From Sphingomonas sp. Leaf32 (GTDB lineage: Bacteria; Pseudomonadota; Alphaproteobacteria; Sphingomonadales; Sphingomonadaceae): a stretch of 64,000 nt of DNA. The translations under genes and the position numbers were made by a program. The notes under the pieces are model-generated. The model worked only from the letters and a program-made list of their open reading frames with translations. It was not told the DNA's origin and made no database searches. Of this stretch, positions 19,329 to 29,426 are shown in pieces; positions within the stretch are counted from its first letter, which is position 1, and each line of letters begins with the position of its first letter. The DNA is taken from positions 977,199-1,041,198 of the forward strand of contig NZ_LMLA01000001.1 in assembly GCF_001421765.1 (NCBI RefSeq), written 5' to 3'.

Positions 19329-19769
19329 TCAGCCATAGCGGTGCTGGAACTCCTCATTGTCCATGACGAGGTAGCGGATGAAATCGATCAGCGACCAGAT
19401 GCTGGTGACGAAGATGCCGACCAGCGTGCAGGTGAGCGCAAGCATGGCGATACCCGAGCCGACCTTGCCCAGATAGAAGCGATGCACGCCGAAAATGCCG
19501 AGGAAGAAGGCGAGGAGGGCGGCGGCAACCTTGTCCTTGCGCGGGCGGCGGCGGGCGGGATCGGCGGCGGGACGCGGCGCGACGGTGCCGGGGACGTGAT
19601 AGATGCGCAGCGCCCGGCCGTTCGACACTTCGAAATCGACCTGCGCGCCGACTGCCGGGCCGACCCGATCGGACCAGTCATCGGGTTCGAACCAGTAACG
19701 CTGTCCATCGTCGCCGGCGATCCGCCCCTCGCGTCCGTTCCGATCGACGCCCAGCACCTGTCCTCGCAT
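19329..19769 (-). CDS. TM2 domain membrane protein
   Basis: The 146-residue protein has an N-terminal soluble part of about 75 residues resembling a small beta barrel (GREGRIAGDDGQRYWFEPDDW). A basic patch (RRRPRKDK) is followed by a TM2 domain with AFFLGIFGVHRFYLGK and a second helix near SIWSLIDFIRYLV. TM2 proteins are small two-helix membrane proteins of unknown biochemical role. It sits downstream of cysS on the same strand. Confidence 0.85.
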   Translation of the reverse strand: MRGQVLGVDRNGREGRIAGDDGQRYWFEPDDWSDRVGPAVGAQVDFEVSNGRALRIYHVPGTVAPRPAADPARRRPRKDKVAAALLAFFLGIFGVHRFYLGKVGSGIAMLALTCTLVGIFVTSIWSLIDFIRYLVMDNEEFQHRYG

Positions 19770-19843
19770 ATCGTCCCCCGATGATTCGCGGGCAGGGTAT
19801 GAAGGCGAACCGGGGGCGGGAGCAAGGGGTTAGGGCGCCGGAA

Positions 19844-19933
19844 GATCGTCGTCCCAGCGCAGGCTGGGGCCTCCGGCGGCGAGGCGTGACGCTCCTTTAC
19901 CGAGAGATTCCGGCCGGCGCCGGGATGACGATC
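19844..19933. repeat. Degenerate copy of the GTCATCCCGGC palindromic repeat
   Basis: Arms around 19844-19872 and 19905-19933 are imperfect inverted copies (GATCGTCGTCCCAGCGCAGG against a GGCGCCGGGATGACGATC end). It lies between cysS and the TM2 gene. Confidence 0.6.
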
Positions 19934-19960
19934 CTGGCGACGGTGGTTTAAGCGGATCGA

Positions 19961-21400
19961 TTACGACAGCGTCGGGCGCCAGTCCCAGCCGAGCGGATCG
20001 CCGTCCATCACCTCGACGCCCGCCGTGGTCAGTTCGTCGCGGATCGCGTCGCTGGCGGCGAAATCCTTGGCAGCGCGCGCTTCCTTGCGATCGGCCAGCC
20101 GTGCGTCGACCGTCACCGCATCGATCGTCGCATCCGCCGGGCGGACGCGCAGGTCGGCACGCTCGACGGTAGCGAGCCGCAAGCCCAGCACCGCGTCGAA
20201 ATCCGCCAGCGCGGCGAGCCGGTCGGCCGGCGTCAGCTTCTTGTCGGCCAACAGTTCGTCAAGCACGGGCAGCGCGCGCGGCGTGTTCAGATCGTCTGAC
20301 ACGGCAGCGTCCAGGCGTTCACGATAGGCGGCGGCCTTCGTCGCGTCGCCTTCACCGCTGGCACGTGCGCGCAACCCCGCGACGGTCATCACCAGCCGCT
20401 TCAGCCGGGTCAGCGCCGCCAGCAGATTGTCGGCCGAAAACTCCAGTTCGGACCGGTACTGCGCCGACAGGCACATCAGGCGATAGGCGAGGGGGTGCAC
20501 GCCACCGTCGATCAGCGTCTGGAGCGTGGTGAATTCGCCCTTCGACTTTGACATCTTACCCGACCGTTCGACCAGGAAGTTGTTGTGCATCCAGAAGGCG
20601 GCACCGCTGTCGGCGCAGTCGCAATATGCCTGATTCTGGGCGATTTCGTTCGGGTGGTGGATTTCGCGATGGTCGATGCCGCCGGTATGGATGTCGAACG
20701 GCGCGCCGAGATACTTGATGCTCATCACCGAGCATTCGAGGTGCCAGCCGGGCGCGCCTTTGCCCCATGGAGAATCCCATTCCATCTGCCGGCTCTCGCC
20801 CGCCGGGGTCTTGCGCCAGATCGCGAAGTCCTGCGGATGGCGCTTGCCCGCCACCGGATCGATGCGGCCTTCGCCGGCATCGTCCTGTCCACCCGCCAGC
20901 GCGCCGTAGTGGGGCACGGTGCTGCTGTCGAAATAGAGGCCGCTGTCGATCTCGTAGCAATGCTGCGGGGCGATGCGTGCGGCGAAGGCGATCATTTCGG
21001 CAATGTGGTCGGTCGCGACCGACCAGCGGGTCGGATCGTCGATGTTCAGGTCGCGCAGATTGCCCTTGAACGCCTGCGTATAATGCGCGGCGATGTCCCA
21101 GATCGACTGGGCGCGTGCCTTGGCCGCAGCCTCCATCTTGTCGTCACCGGCATCGGCATCGGACGTCAGGTGGCCGACATCGGTGATGTTGATGACATGG
21201 GTGAGCGGATAGCCCTTCCACCGCAGCACCCGGCTGAGCGTGTCGGTGAACACATAGGCGCGCAGATTGCCGATATGGGCGTAGTTATAGACCGTCGGCC
21301 CGCACGAATAGACGCGGACGCCCTTTGCCGGATCGAGCGGTTCGAAACGCTGCGTGCTGCGCGTCAGCGAATTGTGGAGCGTCAGGGGAAGGCCGTGCAT
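19961..21400 (-). CDS. cysS: Cysteinyl-tRNA synthetase
   Basis: A class I synthetase that charges tRNA-Cys. The 479-residue protein starts MHGLPLTLHN and has YSCGPTVYNYAHIGN (zinc ligand Cys33; HIGN at 42-45), the zinc and active-site region GWHLECSVMS, HHPNEIAQ, and the KMSKSKG loop near residue 287. The length is in the normal 460-500 range. It is encoded on its own, about 190 bp upstream of the TM2 gene. Confidence 0.97.
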   Translation of the reverse strand: MHGLPLTLHNSLTRSTQRFEPLDPAKGVRVYSCGPTVYNYAHIGNLRAYVFTDTLSRVLRWKGYPLTHVINITDVGHLTSDADAGDDKMEAAAKARAQSIWDIAAHYTQAFKGNLRDLNIDDPTRWSVATDHIAEMIAFAARIAPQHCYEIDSGLYFDSSTVPHYGALAGGQDDAGEGRIDPVAGKRHPQDFAIWRKTPAGESRQMEWDSPWGKGAPGWHLECSVMSIKYLGAPFDIHTGGIDHREIHHPNEIAQNQAYCDCADSGAAFWMHNNFLVERSGKMSKSKGEFTTLQTLIDGGVHPLAYRLMCLSAQYRSELEFSADNLLAALTRLKRLVMTVAGLRARASGEGDATKAAAYRERLDAAVSDDLNTPRALPVLDELLADKKLTPADRLAALADFDAVLGLRLATVERADLRVRPADATIDAVTVDARLADRKEARAAKDFAASDAIRDELTTAGVEVMDGDPLGWDWRPTLS

Positions 21401-21497
21401 GGCGGGGCATGTAGCGCGATGTGGTCCATCTGCAAATCCGGGGCGTCGGTCGCGGCTGCGACGACCGGTCGCCTGGCCAGAGGAAGCGGCCAGTTAT

Positions 21498-21514
21498 TTG
21501 TCAGTTCATGACAA
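21498..21514. promoter_or_regulatory. 17-bp perfect inverted repeat, candidate operator upstream of the aceA unit
   Basis: TTGTCA and TGACAA are separated by 5 bp, 140 bp before the small gene and about 420 bp before aceA. It lies in a 253-bp gene-free stretch with AT-rich patches. No regulator gene is adjacent, and the site is a motif call only. Confidence 0.35.
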
Positions 21515-21653
21515 TACGACAACCAATCATCGGCTGCGGGCCGACGCCACGACACTGCACAGGGCAGTTGAGACGTTTACCTGGCCCGTTCTGTCATGTT
21601 CATACCACTGCATCGGTGGCGGATAGTTCGCCACTCGCGAAGGGGTGTGAAGC

Positions 21654-21809
21654 ATGACCAATGAGCCGCCACGCAGCCGCGCCGTTTTTTCCACCGAAGA
21701 TTTCGGTCTGCTGAAGGAAGCCGTCGGCGCCTATGTCCGGCAGATCGCCGAGCAGCCGCGCTCGTCGAAATTCTCGAACCTGTACCACCGCCTCGGCCGC
21801 CTCGGCTAA
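21654..21809 (+). CDS. Small hypothetical protein upstream of isocitrate lyase
   Basis: A 51-residue ORF begins with ATG 8 bp after AAGGGG and ends TAA. It starts MTNEPPRSRAVFSTEDFGLL, has a helical middle (LKEAVGAYVRQIAEQ) and ends SNLYHRLGRLG. It has the same strand and spacing style as the aceA gene that starts 126 bp later, so it may be the first gene of that transcript. Its third-position G/C use is high. I know no family and give no function. A good binding site, clean codon use and fit to the gap support it. Confidence 0.6.
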   Translation: MTNEPPRSRAVFSTEDFGLLKEAVGAYVRQIAEQPRSSKFSNLYHRLGRLG

Positions 21810-21935
21810 AGGCTCGCGCGGGAACGAGCCGCGCATCTTCCACCAGCATTAGCGGCACATCGCCGGCGCGGTTCCCCATCGTGCCGGCGGTCGCCTCCGG
21901 CCGTCCGCTCGACGCCGACACCCAAAGGACCGACC

Positions 21936-23531
21936 ATGGCATACCAAGAACAGGCGGCCCGTGCCGCGTCCCTGATCCAGCAGCATCGTGGCACCTGGGA
22001 TGGCATCGATGCGGACGCGGTGGCGCGGATGCGGCTGCAGAACCGCTTCCTGACCGGCATCGACATTGCGCGCCATACCGCCTCCGTGATGCGCCGCGAC
22101 ATGGCGGCCTATGACGCCGACCCCGCAGCCTACACTCAGTCGCTGGGGTGCTGGCACGGGTTCATCGGGCAGCAGAAGATCATCTCGATCAAGAAGCATT
22201 TCGGTACGACCAAAGGACGGTATCTGTACCTGTCCGGCTGGATGGTCGCCGCCCTGCGCAGCGAGTTCGGGCCGCTGCCCGACCAGTCGATGCACGAGAA
22301 GACGAGCGTGCCTGCGCTGATCTCCGAACTCTACACGTTCCTGAAGCAAGCCGATGCCCGCGAACTGGGAATGCTTTTCCGCGATCTGGACGCGGCGCGG
22401 GCGGGCGGCAACGCGCTGGAGGCGCAGCGGCTGAGCAACGCGATCGATACGTTCGAAACCCATGTGGTGCCGATCATCGCCGACATCGATGCCGGGTTCG
22501 GCAATGCCGAAGCGACCTATCTGCTGGCGAAGAAGATGATCGAGGCCGGTGCCTGCGCGCTCCAGATCGAGAATCAGGTCAGCGACGAAAAGCAGTGCGG
22601 CCATCAGGACGGCAAGGTCACCGTGCCGCACGAGGACTTCCTCGCGAAGGTGCGCGCCTGCCGCTACGCCTTCCTCGAACTGGGGGTCGATGACGGGATC
22701 ATCGTCACGCGCACCGACTCGCTGGGCGCGGGGCTGACCAAGCAGATCGCTTATTCGACGGCCAGGGGCGATCTGGGCGACCAGTATAACGCCTTCCTCG
22801 ATTGCGAAGCGGTGGAGGACATTGCGGCGCTGCGCGGCGATGTTGTGATCGAACGCGACGGGCGGCTGATGCGGCCCAGGCGGCTGGCGTCGAACCTGTT
22901 CCGGTTTCGCGAAGGCACCGGTGCCGACCGCTGCGTGCTGGACTGCATCACCTCGTTGCAGAACGGTGCCGACCTGCTGTGGATCGAGACGGAAAAGCCG
23001 CACATCGAACAGATCGCATCGATGGTCGATCGTATCCGTGCTGTCGTCCCCAATGCCAAGCTGGTCTATAACAATTCACCCAGCTTCAACTGGACGCTGA
23101 ACTTTCGGCAGCAGGTGTTCGATCGCTGGGTCGAGGACGGGCGCGACGTGTCGGCCTATGACCGCGCGAAGCTGATGAGCGCCGAGTATGATGCGTCGGA
23201 ACTGGGCAGGGAAGCGGACGACCGCATCCGGACGTTCCAGCGCGACGCCAGCGCGCGGGCGGGCATCTTCCACCACCTCATCACCCTGCCGACCTACCAC
23301 ACCGCCGCGCTCAGCACCGACAATCTGGCGCGCGAATATTTCGGTGATGCGGGGATGCTTGGCTATGTGAAGGGCGTCCAGCGGCAGGAGATCCGGCAGG
23401 GCATCGCCTGTGTGAAGCATCAGAATATGAGCGGGTCGGACATTGGCGACGACCATAAGGAATATTTCGCAGGCGAAGCGGCGCTGAAGGCCGGCGGCGC
23501 GCACAATACGATGAACCAGTTCGCCGCCTGA
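21936..23531 (+). CDS. aceA: Isocitrate lyase
   Basis: This enzyme cleaves isocitrate to succinate and glyoxylate in the glyoxylate shunt. The 531-residue protein is the long Pseudomonas-type subgroup. It shows the active-site signature KQCGHQDGKV (the Cys is the catalytic base), IADIDAGFGN with metal-binding Asp, VTRTDSLGAG and LVYNNSPSFNW. Malate synthase is not in the window. A hairpin with two G-U pairs follows the stop. Confidence 0.96.
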   Translation: MAYQEQAARAASLIQQHRGTWDGIDADAVARMRLQNRFLTGIDIARHTASVMRRDMAAYDADPAAYTQSLGCWHGFIGQQKIISIKKHFGTTKGRYLYLSGWMVAALRSEFGPLPDQSMHEKTSVPALISELYTFLKQADARELGMLFRDLDAARAGGNALEAQRLSNAIDTFETHVVPIIADIDAGFGNAEATYLLAKKMIEAGACALQIENQVSDEKQCGHQDGKVTVPHEDFLAKVRACRYAFLELGVDDGIIVTRTDSLGAGLTKQIAYSTARGDLGDQYNAFLDCEAVEDIAALRGDVVIERDGRLMRPRRLASNLFRFREGTGADRCVLDCITSLQNGADLLWIETEKPHIEQIASMVDRIRAVVPNAKLVYNNSPSFNWTLNFRQQVFDRWVEDGRDVSAYDRAKLMSAEYDASELGREADDRIRTFQRDASARAGIFHHLITLPTYHTAALSTDNLAREYFGDAGMLGYVKGVQRQEIRQGIACVKHQNMSGSDIGDDHKEYFAGEAALKAGGAHNTMNQFAA

Positions 23532-23553
23532 CCCGGCAGTGGTCCATCTGACG

Positions 23554-23586
23554 CGGGGCTGCGGCGATGCCGTGGCCCCGTTCTGC
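23554..23586 (+). terminator. Terminator-like hairpin after aceA
   Basis: A 12-bp stem (23554-23565 with 23569-23580) contains two G-U pairs and a 3-nt loop, followed by TTCTGCTTT. The T tract is broken, so strength is uncertain. Confidence 0.6.
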
Positions 23587-23617
23587 TTTCCGGCGATGTC
23601 GCGAAAATCTCTACCGT

Positions 23618-23691
23618 TGGAGGCGCGACCGGGAATCGAACCCGGGTGCAAGGATTTGCAGTCCTCTGCGTCACCACTCCGCCATCGCGCC
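23618..23691 (-). tRNA. tRNA-Cys (GCA)
   Basis: A 74-nt gene with encoded CCA. On the minus strand the acceptor GGCGCGA pairs with TCGCGCC, the anticodon loop holds GCA, and the T loop is TTCGATT. It lies between aceA and the methyltransferase gene. Confidence 0.96.
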
Positions 23692-23860
23692 TCGCTACGG
23701 TGAGAGGCGGCCATTTGCGAGGCGCGCGCGTCGGTGTCAACTGTGGTCGCGTAAATTATACGTGTCGGCATCCTTGGCGGCGGGCATCCGTCGCGATAGA
23801 CAGCGGCTGGCGCGCGATGTGTGTTGCGCGGCTAAAACAGTTGTGCGACAGGATTGCACC

Positions 23861-24532
23861 ATGACCGATTCGATCCCGACCCGTCCCGATCTCAATGCGA
23901 TGCGCCATGCGATGGTCGTCAGCCAGTTGCGCACCAGCGCCGTCAGCGACCCGGCCGTCGTCGCTGCGATGGGCAGAGTGCCGCGTGAAGCCTTCGTGCC
24001 GCCGGCACAGGCCGAAATTGCCTATCGCGATGCGCCGCTGCCGCTGCCCGGTGGTCGTGCGATCAACCCGCCGCTGATTACCGGTCGCCTGCTTACCGCT
24101 GCCGAATTGCAGTCGACCGACCGCGTGCTGCTGGTAGGAGCCGCGATGGGCTATGGCGCGGCGGTCCTGTCGCGACTGGTCGATTCGGTCGTTGCTCTGG
24201 AGGAAGATGCCACGCTGGCGACTGCCGCGCGCGATGCGCTGGCTGACGAGCCGGTCGAACTGGTCGAAGGACCGCTGAACGCCGGCTGGGCGCAGGGCGC
24301 GCCCTATGACGTGATCGTGATCGATGGCGCGGTCGAATCGGTGCCCGACGCGATCGTCGAGCAACTGGCCCCCGGCGGGCGGCTGACCACCGGCATCGTC
24401 GATCGCGGCGTTACCCGGCTGGCGCTGGGGCGCCGGACCGAGGGCGGGTTCGGACTGGTCGAGTTCGCCGATCTCGGCTGCATCGAGCTGCCGGGCTTCG
24501 CCAAGCCCAAGACATTCCAGTTCGCAAGGTAA
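23861..24532 (+). CDS. Protein-L-isoaspartate O-methyltransferase family protein
   Basis: The 223-residue protein has the PCMT fold: RVPREAFVPPAQAEIAYRD, then the S-adenosylmethionine site VLLVGAAMGYGAAVLSRL, and YDVIVIDGAVE. The binding loop reads GAAMGYG where classical enzymes have GTGSGY, so it is a divergent member and repair activity is not certain. I chose the ATG at 23861 because it starts the conserved segment; an upstream in-frame extension overlaps tRNA-Cys. The stop is 4 bp before the TolC-type gene, so the two are co-transcribed. Confidence 0.85.
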   Translation: MTDSIPTRPDLNAMRHAMVVSQLRTSAVSDPAVVAAMGRVPREAFVPPAQAEIAYRDAPLPLPGGRAINPPLITGRLLTAAELQSTDRVLLVGAAMGYGAAVLSRLVDSVVALEEDATLATAARDALADEPVELVEGPLNAGWAQGAPYDVIVIDGAVESVPDAIVEQLAPGGRLTTGIVDRGVTRLALGRRTEGGFGLVEFADLGCIELPGFAKPKTFQFAR

Positions 24533-24536
24533 GAAG

Positions 24537-26111
24537 ATGATGCGGGGGGGGAAGTTCATCGGGAGTGTGGCGGCGCTGGCGCTGCTGGCCGGACCGGCCG
24601 GTGCCGAGACGCTGCGCGAGGCACTGGCGCGAGCCTATGCCACCAATCCGCAGCTGACCGGCGCGCGCGCGAACCAGCGCGCGACCGATGAGGGCGTGCC
24701 GCTGGCGCGGTCGCAGGGCCTGCCGCAGGTGACGACGCAAAGCTCGGTGATCGAGAACGTCCTGAACCCGTCGAGCCGTGGTTTCACCCAGGCACCGCGC
24801 CAGGGCAGCGTGCAGGTGAGCGTGTCGCAGTCGCTGTACGCCGGCGGTGCGGTGCGCAACAATGTCCGCGCCGCCGATGCGCGGGTCGATGCCGGCCGCG
24901 CCAATCTGCGCAGCTCCGAGGCGAATGTCTTCACGCTGGTCGTCGCCGCCTATAACGACGTCATCCGCGACGAAGCGATCGTGCGGCTGAACCAGCAGAA
25001 TGTCCGTGTGCTCGAAGTGAACCTTCAGGCTTCGAAGGACCGGTTCCAGGTCGGCGACCTGACCCGCACCGACGTCGCCCAATCGGAAGCGCGGCTGGCC
25101 TCGGCGCAGGCACAACTGCGCAACGCGGAGGCTTCGCTGATCCGCAGCCGCGAAAATTATGTAGCGACGACCGGCGCGCCGGCCGCGACGCTCGATACGC
25201 CGCCGGTGCTGCCGAACCTGCCGCTCGATCCCAACGCAGCGGTGGGCGTGGCGGTGGCCAACAATCCGTCGCTGATCGCCGCACGGCGTACCAGCGACGC
25301 GGCCGGTTTCGACGTCGGTGTCGCCCGCGCCAGCCGCCTGCCGACGATCAGCGCGGTCGGCAGCGGTGGTTATACCAGCTTCCTCGGATCGGCGCAGTCG
25401 GTCAACGGCACCGTGTTGCAGCAGGATGGCGGGCAGGCGCAGGTCGGTCTGCAGATGAGCCTGCCGCTGTGGCAGAGCGGTCGCCCGAGCGCCCAGATCC
25501 GCCGTGCACAGGCGCTGGAAGGGGCCGCGATCGAGCAGGTGACGCAGGTCGAACGCTCGGTCGTGTCCGATGCGCGTTCCGCCTTCGCCGCATGGCAGTC
25601 GGCGCTGCGCGTGATCCAGTCGTCGGAAGTGCAGGTCGCGGCCAACCGTCTGTCGCTGGAGGGCGTCCGCGCCGAAAACAGCGTCGGCACCCGCACGATC
25701 CTCGACATCCTGAACGCCGAACAGGAACTGCTCAATTCGCAGGTGCAGTTGGTGTCGGCCCGTCGCGACGCCTATGTCGCGGGCTTCGCGCTGCTGGCGG
25801 CGATGGGCAAGGCCGAGGCGCGCGATCTTGGGCTGGACGGCGGTGCGCTGTACGATCCGACGGTCAATTACAGCCGCGTGCGCAACAACATCTGGGACTG
25901 GAGCGGCGATCCCGCACCGGTCCCGATCGCGCCCAGCACGGTGAACAGCCCGGCGCAGACCCCGGTCGTCACCCGCGAACTCGATCCGTCGCTGCAACGC
26001 AGCCCCAATCCCTACACCCCGACACAGGGCATCGACGCTCCCAATCGGCAGGGCGGCGCCCCGCGCGCCACGCAGGGCGTTGACACGCCGCGCGCCAACC
26101 CCGACAGCTAA
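24537..26111 (+). CDS. tolC: TolC-type outer membrane efflux protein
   Basis: A trimeric outer-membrane channel for tripartite efflux or type I secretion. The 524-residue precursor has a signal peptide (to about residue 23, GPAGA). Two outer-membrane-efflux repeats follow, starting at TLREALARAYATNPQL and at PNAAVGVAVANNPSLI, each with long helices, and then ARDLGL near the end. A Pro/Asn-rich tail of about 80 residues follows the fold. No pump genes lie beside it, so partners are elsewhere. It follows the methyltransferase gene directly. Confidence 0.92.
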   Translation: MMRGGKFIGSVAALALLAGPAGAETLREALARAYATNPQLTGARANQRATDEGVPLARSQGLPQVTTQSSVIENVLNPSSRGFTQAPRQGSVQVSVSQSLYAGGAVRNNVRAADARVDAGRANLRSSEANVFTLVVAAYNDVIRDEAIVRLNQQNVRVLEVNLQASKDRFQVGDLTRTDVAQSEARLASAQAQLRNAEASLIRSRENYVATTGAPAATLDTPPVLPNLPLDPNAAVGVAVANNPSLIAARRTSDAAGFDVGVARASRLPTISAVGSGGYTSFLGSAQSVNGTVLQQDGGQAQVGLQMSLPLWQSGRPSAQIRRAQALEGAAIEQVTQVERSVVSDARSAFAAWQSALRVIQSSEVQVAANRLSLEGVRAENSVGTRTILDILNAEQELLNSQVQLVSARRDAYVAGFALLAAMGKAEARDLGLDGGALYDPTVNYSRVRNNIWDWSGDPAPVPIAPSTVNSPAQTPVVTRELDPSLQRSPNPYTPTQGIDAPNRQGGAPRATQGVDTPRANPDS

Positions 26112-26143
26112 GCGTTCGAGAGGCGATAAAGATGAGGGTTGCG

Positions 26144-26671
26144 ATGGGGGATATCAGCAACGAAACGTCGATGGAGGACATACTGTCCTCGATCAAGCGG
26201 ATCATCGCCGAAGAGGGCGAGGGATCGGCCCAGGCGTTGCGCGGACGCAAATCGATTCGTACGGCGCAGGTTCGCGACCTCGACGATCGCGACGAGGTGC
26301 TGGAACTGAACCAGAGCGTCGCGGCGCCGCCCCCGCCGCCGCGGGTCGAGGCGCCGCGCGCTGATCCGCCGCGTGCCGAGCGGGTGCGCGCGCCCGAACC
26401 GCAGCCCGAACCGGAACCGGTTGCCGCCGCGCCTGCTCCCAAGGTCGATCCGTCGATCGTGTCGGACCGTGCCGCCGAGGCCAGCCGGGGCGCGCTCGAC
26501 CAATTGTCGCGGATGCTGGTGAAGCCGGAAACGCCGGGTGCCGATTCGCTCGAAGGGCTGGTGCGCGAACTGCTCCGCCCAATGCTGCGCGAATGGCTCG
26601 ATGCGCAGCTGCCCGGGATCGTCGAATCGATGGTCGCGCGCGAGATCGCGCGGATCAGCGGGCGCGAGTAA
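26144..26671 (+). CDS. popZ: PopZ-like polar organising protein (DUF2497)
   Basis: PopZ forms a polar condensate that anchors the chromosome origin and recruits cell-cycle factors in alphaproteobacteria. The 175-residue protein starts MGDISNETSMEDILSSIKRI, matching the family N-terminal recruitment helix (MEEILASIRRI in Caulobacter). A disordered Pro/Glu-rich spacer (about 60-110) and the helical C-terminal oligomerisation region with LVRELLRPMLREWLD follow. An ATG four codons earlier is possible but does not fit homologues. It lies between tolC and valS on the same strand. Confidence 0.9.
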   Translation: MGDISNETSMEDILSSIKRIIAEEGEGSAQALRGRKSIRTAQVRDLDDRDEVLELNQSVAAPPPPPRVEAPRADPPRAERVRAPEPQPEPEPVAAAPAPKVDPSIVSDRAAEASRGALDQLSRMLVKPETPGADSLEGLVRELLRPMLREWLDAQLPGIVESMVAREIARISGRE

Positions 26672-26731
26672 CGCCGCTCTCTTGCCCCCACTCTCTTGCA
26701 ACGCCGCCGCATCCGCGCCATGCGGCGGTGT

Positions 26732-29377
26732 ATGAGCGAACTGCCCAAGACTTTCGACCCCGCCGCCATCGAAGCGCGCTGGTATGCCCATTGGGAACAG
26801 GACGGCCTGTTCCGGCCGGAGCGGCCGAACGCGACGCCGTGGACCATCGTCAACCCGCCGCCCAATGTGACGGGCAGCCTGCACATCGGCCACGCGCTCG
26901 ACAATACGTTGCAGGACATCCTCGTCCGCCATGCCCGGTTGCAGGGCAAGGACGCGCGCTGGGTCGTCGGCACCGATCATGCCGGCATCGCGACGCAGAT
27001 GGTCGTCGAACGGCAGATGGCGCAGCACCAGCAGAAGCGCACCGACTTCACTCGCGACGACTTCGTCGCCAAGGTCTGGGAATGGAAGGCCGAAAGCGGC
27101 GGGCAGATCACCGGCCAGCTCCGGCGGCTGGGCTGTTCGATGGACTGGGCCAACGAACGCTTCACGATGGACGAGGGCTTTTCGGCTGCCGTGCTGAAGG
27201 TGTTCGTGCAACTCTATCGTGAAAAGCTGCTCTACCGCGACAAGCGACTGGTGAACTGGGACCCGGGCCTCGGCACCGCGATCAGCGACCTTGAGGTCGA
27301 GACGCGGGAAATCAATGGCAGCTTCTGGCACCTGCGTTATCCGCTGGCCGATGGCAGCGGCTTCATCCAGGTCGCGACGACGCGGCCGGAAACGATGCTG
27401 GCCGACATGGCGGTGGCGGTGAACGGTGCGGACGAGCGCTACACCGCGCTGATCGGCAAGCAGGTTCGCCTGCCGATCACCGGTCGCCTGATCCCGATCG
27501 TCGCCGACGACCATGCCGATCCCGAACTGGGGTCGGGTGCAGTCAAGATCACGCCGGGCCACGACTTCAACGACTTCGAGGTCGGCAAGCGCGCCGGGTT
27601 CAAGGCGTCGGACATGCTCAACATGCTCGATGCGCAGGCGCGGGTGTGCCAGACGGCGGATGGGCTGATCCCCGACGCTTACCTCGGCCTGGATCGGTTC
27701 GAGGCGCGCAAGGCGGTGGTCGCCGCGCTGGAGGCGGAGGATCTGCTGGAGCGCGTCGAGGCACGCACGATCCAGACGCCCTATGGCGACCGTTCGGGCG
27801 TGGTGATCGAACCGTGGTTGACTGACCAATGGTATGTCGACGCCGCGACGCTCGCCCGACCGGCGATCGATGCGGTACGCTCAGGCACGGTAAAGATTGT
27901 GCCGAAGTCGTGGGAAAAGACGTACTTCAACTGGATGGAAAACATCCAGCCATGGTGCGTGTCGCGCCAGCTGTGGTGGGGGCATCGCATCCCGGCTTGG
28001 TTTGCGGACGATGGCCGTGTCTTCGTTGCCGAAACCTACGAAGAGGCACAGGCCGAGGCGGGCGAGGACGTTGCGTTGAAGCAGGACGAAGACGTCCTCG
28101 ACACGTGGTTCTCCTCGGCGCTCTGGCCGTTCGCGACGCTCGGCTGGCCGGACGATACCGACCCGACGCTCGGCGGGCGCTACAGCAACGACGTCCTGAT
28201 TTCGGGCTTCGACATCCTGTTCTTCTGGGACGCGCGGATGCTGATGCAGGGCATCCACTTCATGAAGGAGGTGCCGTTCAAGACGCTGTACCTCCACGGC
28301 CTCGTCCGCGCCGCCGATGGTGCGAAGATGTCGAAGTCGAAGGGCAATACCGTCGATCCGCTGGGGCTGATCGACCGCTACGGCGCCGATGCGCTGCGCT
28401 TCTTCATGGCGGCGATGGAGAGCCAGGGTCGCGACATCAAGATGGATGAGAAGCGGGTCGAGGGCTATCGCAACTTCGCGACCAAACTGTGGAACGCGAC
28501 CCGCTTCGCGCAGGCCAACGGCATCGAGGCGTCGACCACGCTGGAGCCGCCCAAGGCCGAACTGGCTGTCAACCGCTGGATCATCGCCGAGACGATCGAG
28601 ACGGTGCAGGCACTCGATCTGGCGCTGGCCGATCTGCGCTTCGACGGCGCGGCGAACACCATATACCAGTTTACGTGGAGCCGGTTCTGCGACTGGTATC
28701 TCGAACTCATCAAGCCGGTGCTGCAGGGCGGGGCCGAGGGCGGTGACGAAACGCGCGCGGTCGCGGGCTGGGTGCTCGACCAGATTCTGGTGATGCTCCA
28801 CCCGTTCATGCCGTTCATCACCGAGGAACTGTGGCACGCGTTTGGGCAGCGAGAGAGCGACCTGATCGTCGCGCGCTGGCCGATGGCGGATGCGCGGGCG
28901 ATCGACCCGGCGGCGCGGACGGAGATCGACTGGCTGATCCGTCTGGTCAGCGAAACCCGCGCGGCGCGCACCGAATTGAACGTGCCGCCGGGCGCGCGAC
29001 TGCCGCTGCATGTTCGTGACGCGTCGGTGGAAACGGGCGAGCGCCTCGCGCGGCAGGAAGCGGTGCTGGCGCGCTTGGCACGGGTCGACCGGGTAGCGGG
29101 CGATGCACCGGCGGGTGGCGCGTTGCAGATCGTCGTGGACGAAGCGACGTTCGTCCTGCCGCTGGGCGAGGTCATCGACCTCGACGCCGAACGCAGCCGC
29201 CTGACCAAGGCGATCGCGGCGGCGGAGAAAGAACGCGATGCGCTGGCCGGGCGGCTGGGCAATGCGAGCTTCGTCGAGCGTGCCAAGCCCGAGGCGGTCG
29301 AAAAGGCGCGAGCGGATCATGCCGACAAGATGGCGGAAGCCGCACGGCTACACGCGGCACTGGGACGGTTGGGCTAA
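26732..29377 (+). CDS. valS: Valyl-tRNA synthetase
   Basis: Charges tRNA-Val and edits mischarged Thr. The 881-residue protein starts [18 protein letters not shown]. It has the HIGH site in [14 protein letters not shown], a CP1 editing domain (about 180-340, with [11 protein letters not shown]), the [12 protein letters not shown] loop and a C-terminal coiled coil (residues about 820-880). The upstream in-frame ATG at 26696 is rejected, since the conserved N-terminus begins here. Length is typical of alphaproteobacteria. Confidence 0.97.
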   Translation: MSELPKTFDPAAIEARWYAHWEQDGLFRPERPNATPWTIVNPPPNVTGSLHIGHALDNTLQDILVRHARLQGKDARWVVGTDHAGIATQMVVERQMAQHQQKRTDFTRDDFVAKVWEWKAESGGQITGQLRRLGCSMDWANERFTMDEGFSAAVLKVFVQLYREKLLYRDKRLVNWDPGLGTAISDLEVETREINGSFWHLRYPLADGSGFIQVATTRPETMLADMAVAVNGADERYTALIGKQVRLPITGRLIPIVADDHADPELGSGAVKITPGHDFNDFEVGKRAGFKASDMLNMLDAQARVCQTADGLIPDAYLGLDRFEARKAVVAALEAEDLLERVEARTIQTPYGDRSGVVIEPWLTDQWYVDAATLARPAIDAVRSGTVKIVPKSWEKTYFNWMENIQPWCVSRQLWWGHRIPAWFADDGRVFVAETYEEAQAEAGEDVALKQDEDVLDTWFSSALWPFATLGWPDDTDPTLGGRYSNDVLISGFDILFFWDARMLMQGIHFMKEVPFKTLYLHGLVRAADGAKMSKSKGNTVDPLGLIDRYGADALRFFMAAMESQGRDIKMDEKRVEGYRNFATKLWNATRFAQANGIEASTTLEPPKAELAVNRWIIAETIETVQALDLALADLRFDGAANTIYQFTWSRFCDWYLELIKPVLQGGAEGGDETRAVAGWVLDQILVMLHPFMPFITEELWHAFGQRESDLIVARWPMADARAIDPAARTEIDWLIRLVSETRAARTELNVPPGARLPLHVRDASVETGERLARQEAVLARLARVDRVAGDAPAGGALQIVVDEATFVLPLGEVIDLDAERSRLTKAIAAAEKERDALAGRLGNASFVERAKPEAVEKARADHADKMAEAARLHAALGRLG

Positions 29378-29396
29378 AGGCCGGCAGCTTAACGCA

Positions 29397-29426
29397 CCGT
29401 CATTCCGGCTTGTGTCGGGATGACGG
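29397..29426. repeat. Single-hairpin copy of the GTCATCCCGGC repeat after valS
   Basis: CCGTCATTCCGG and CGGGATGACGG form a stem of about 11 bp with a 7-nt loop, 20 bp after the valS stop. It may act as a terminator. The remaining sequence to the leuA stop (29427-29609) holds nothing I can assign. Confidence 0.65.
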
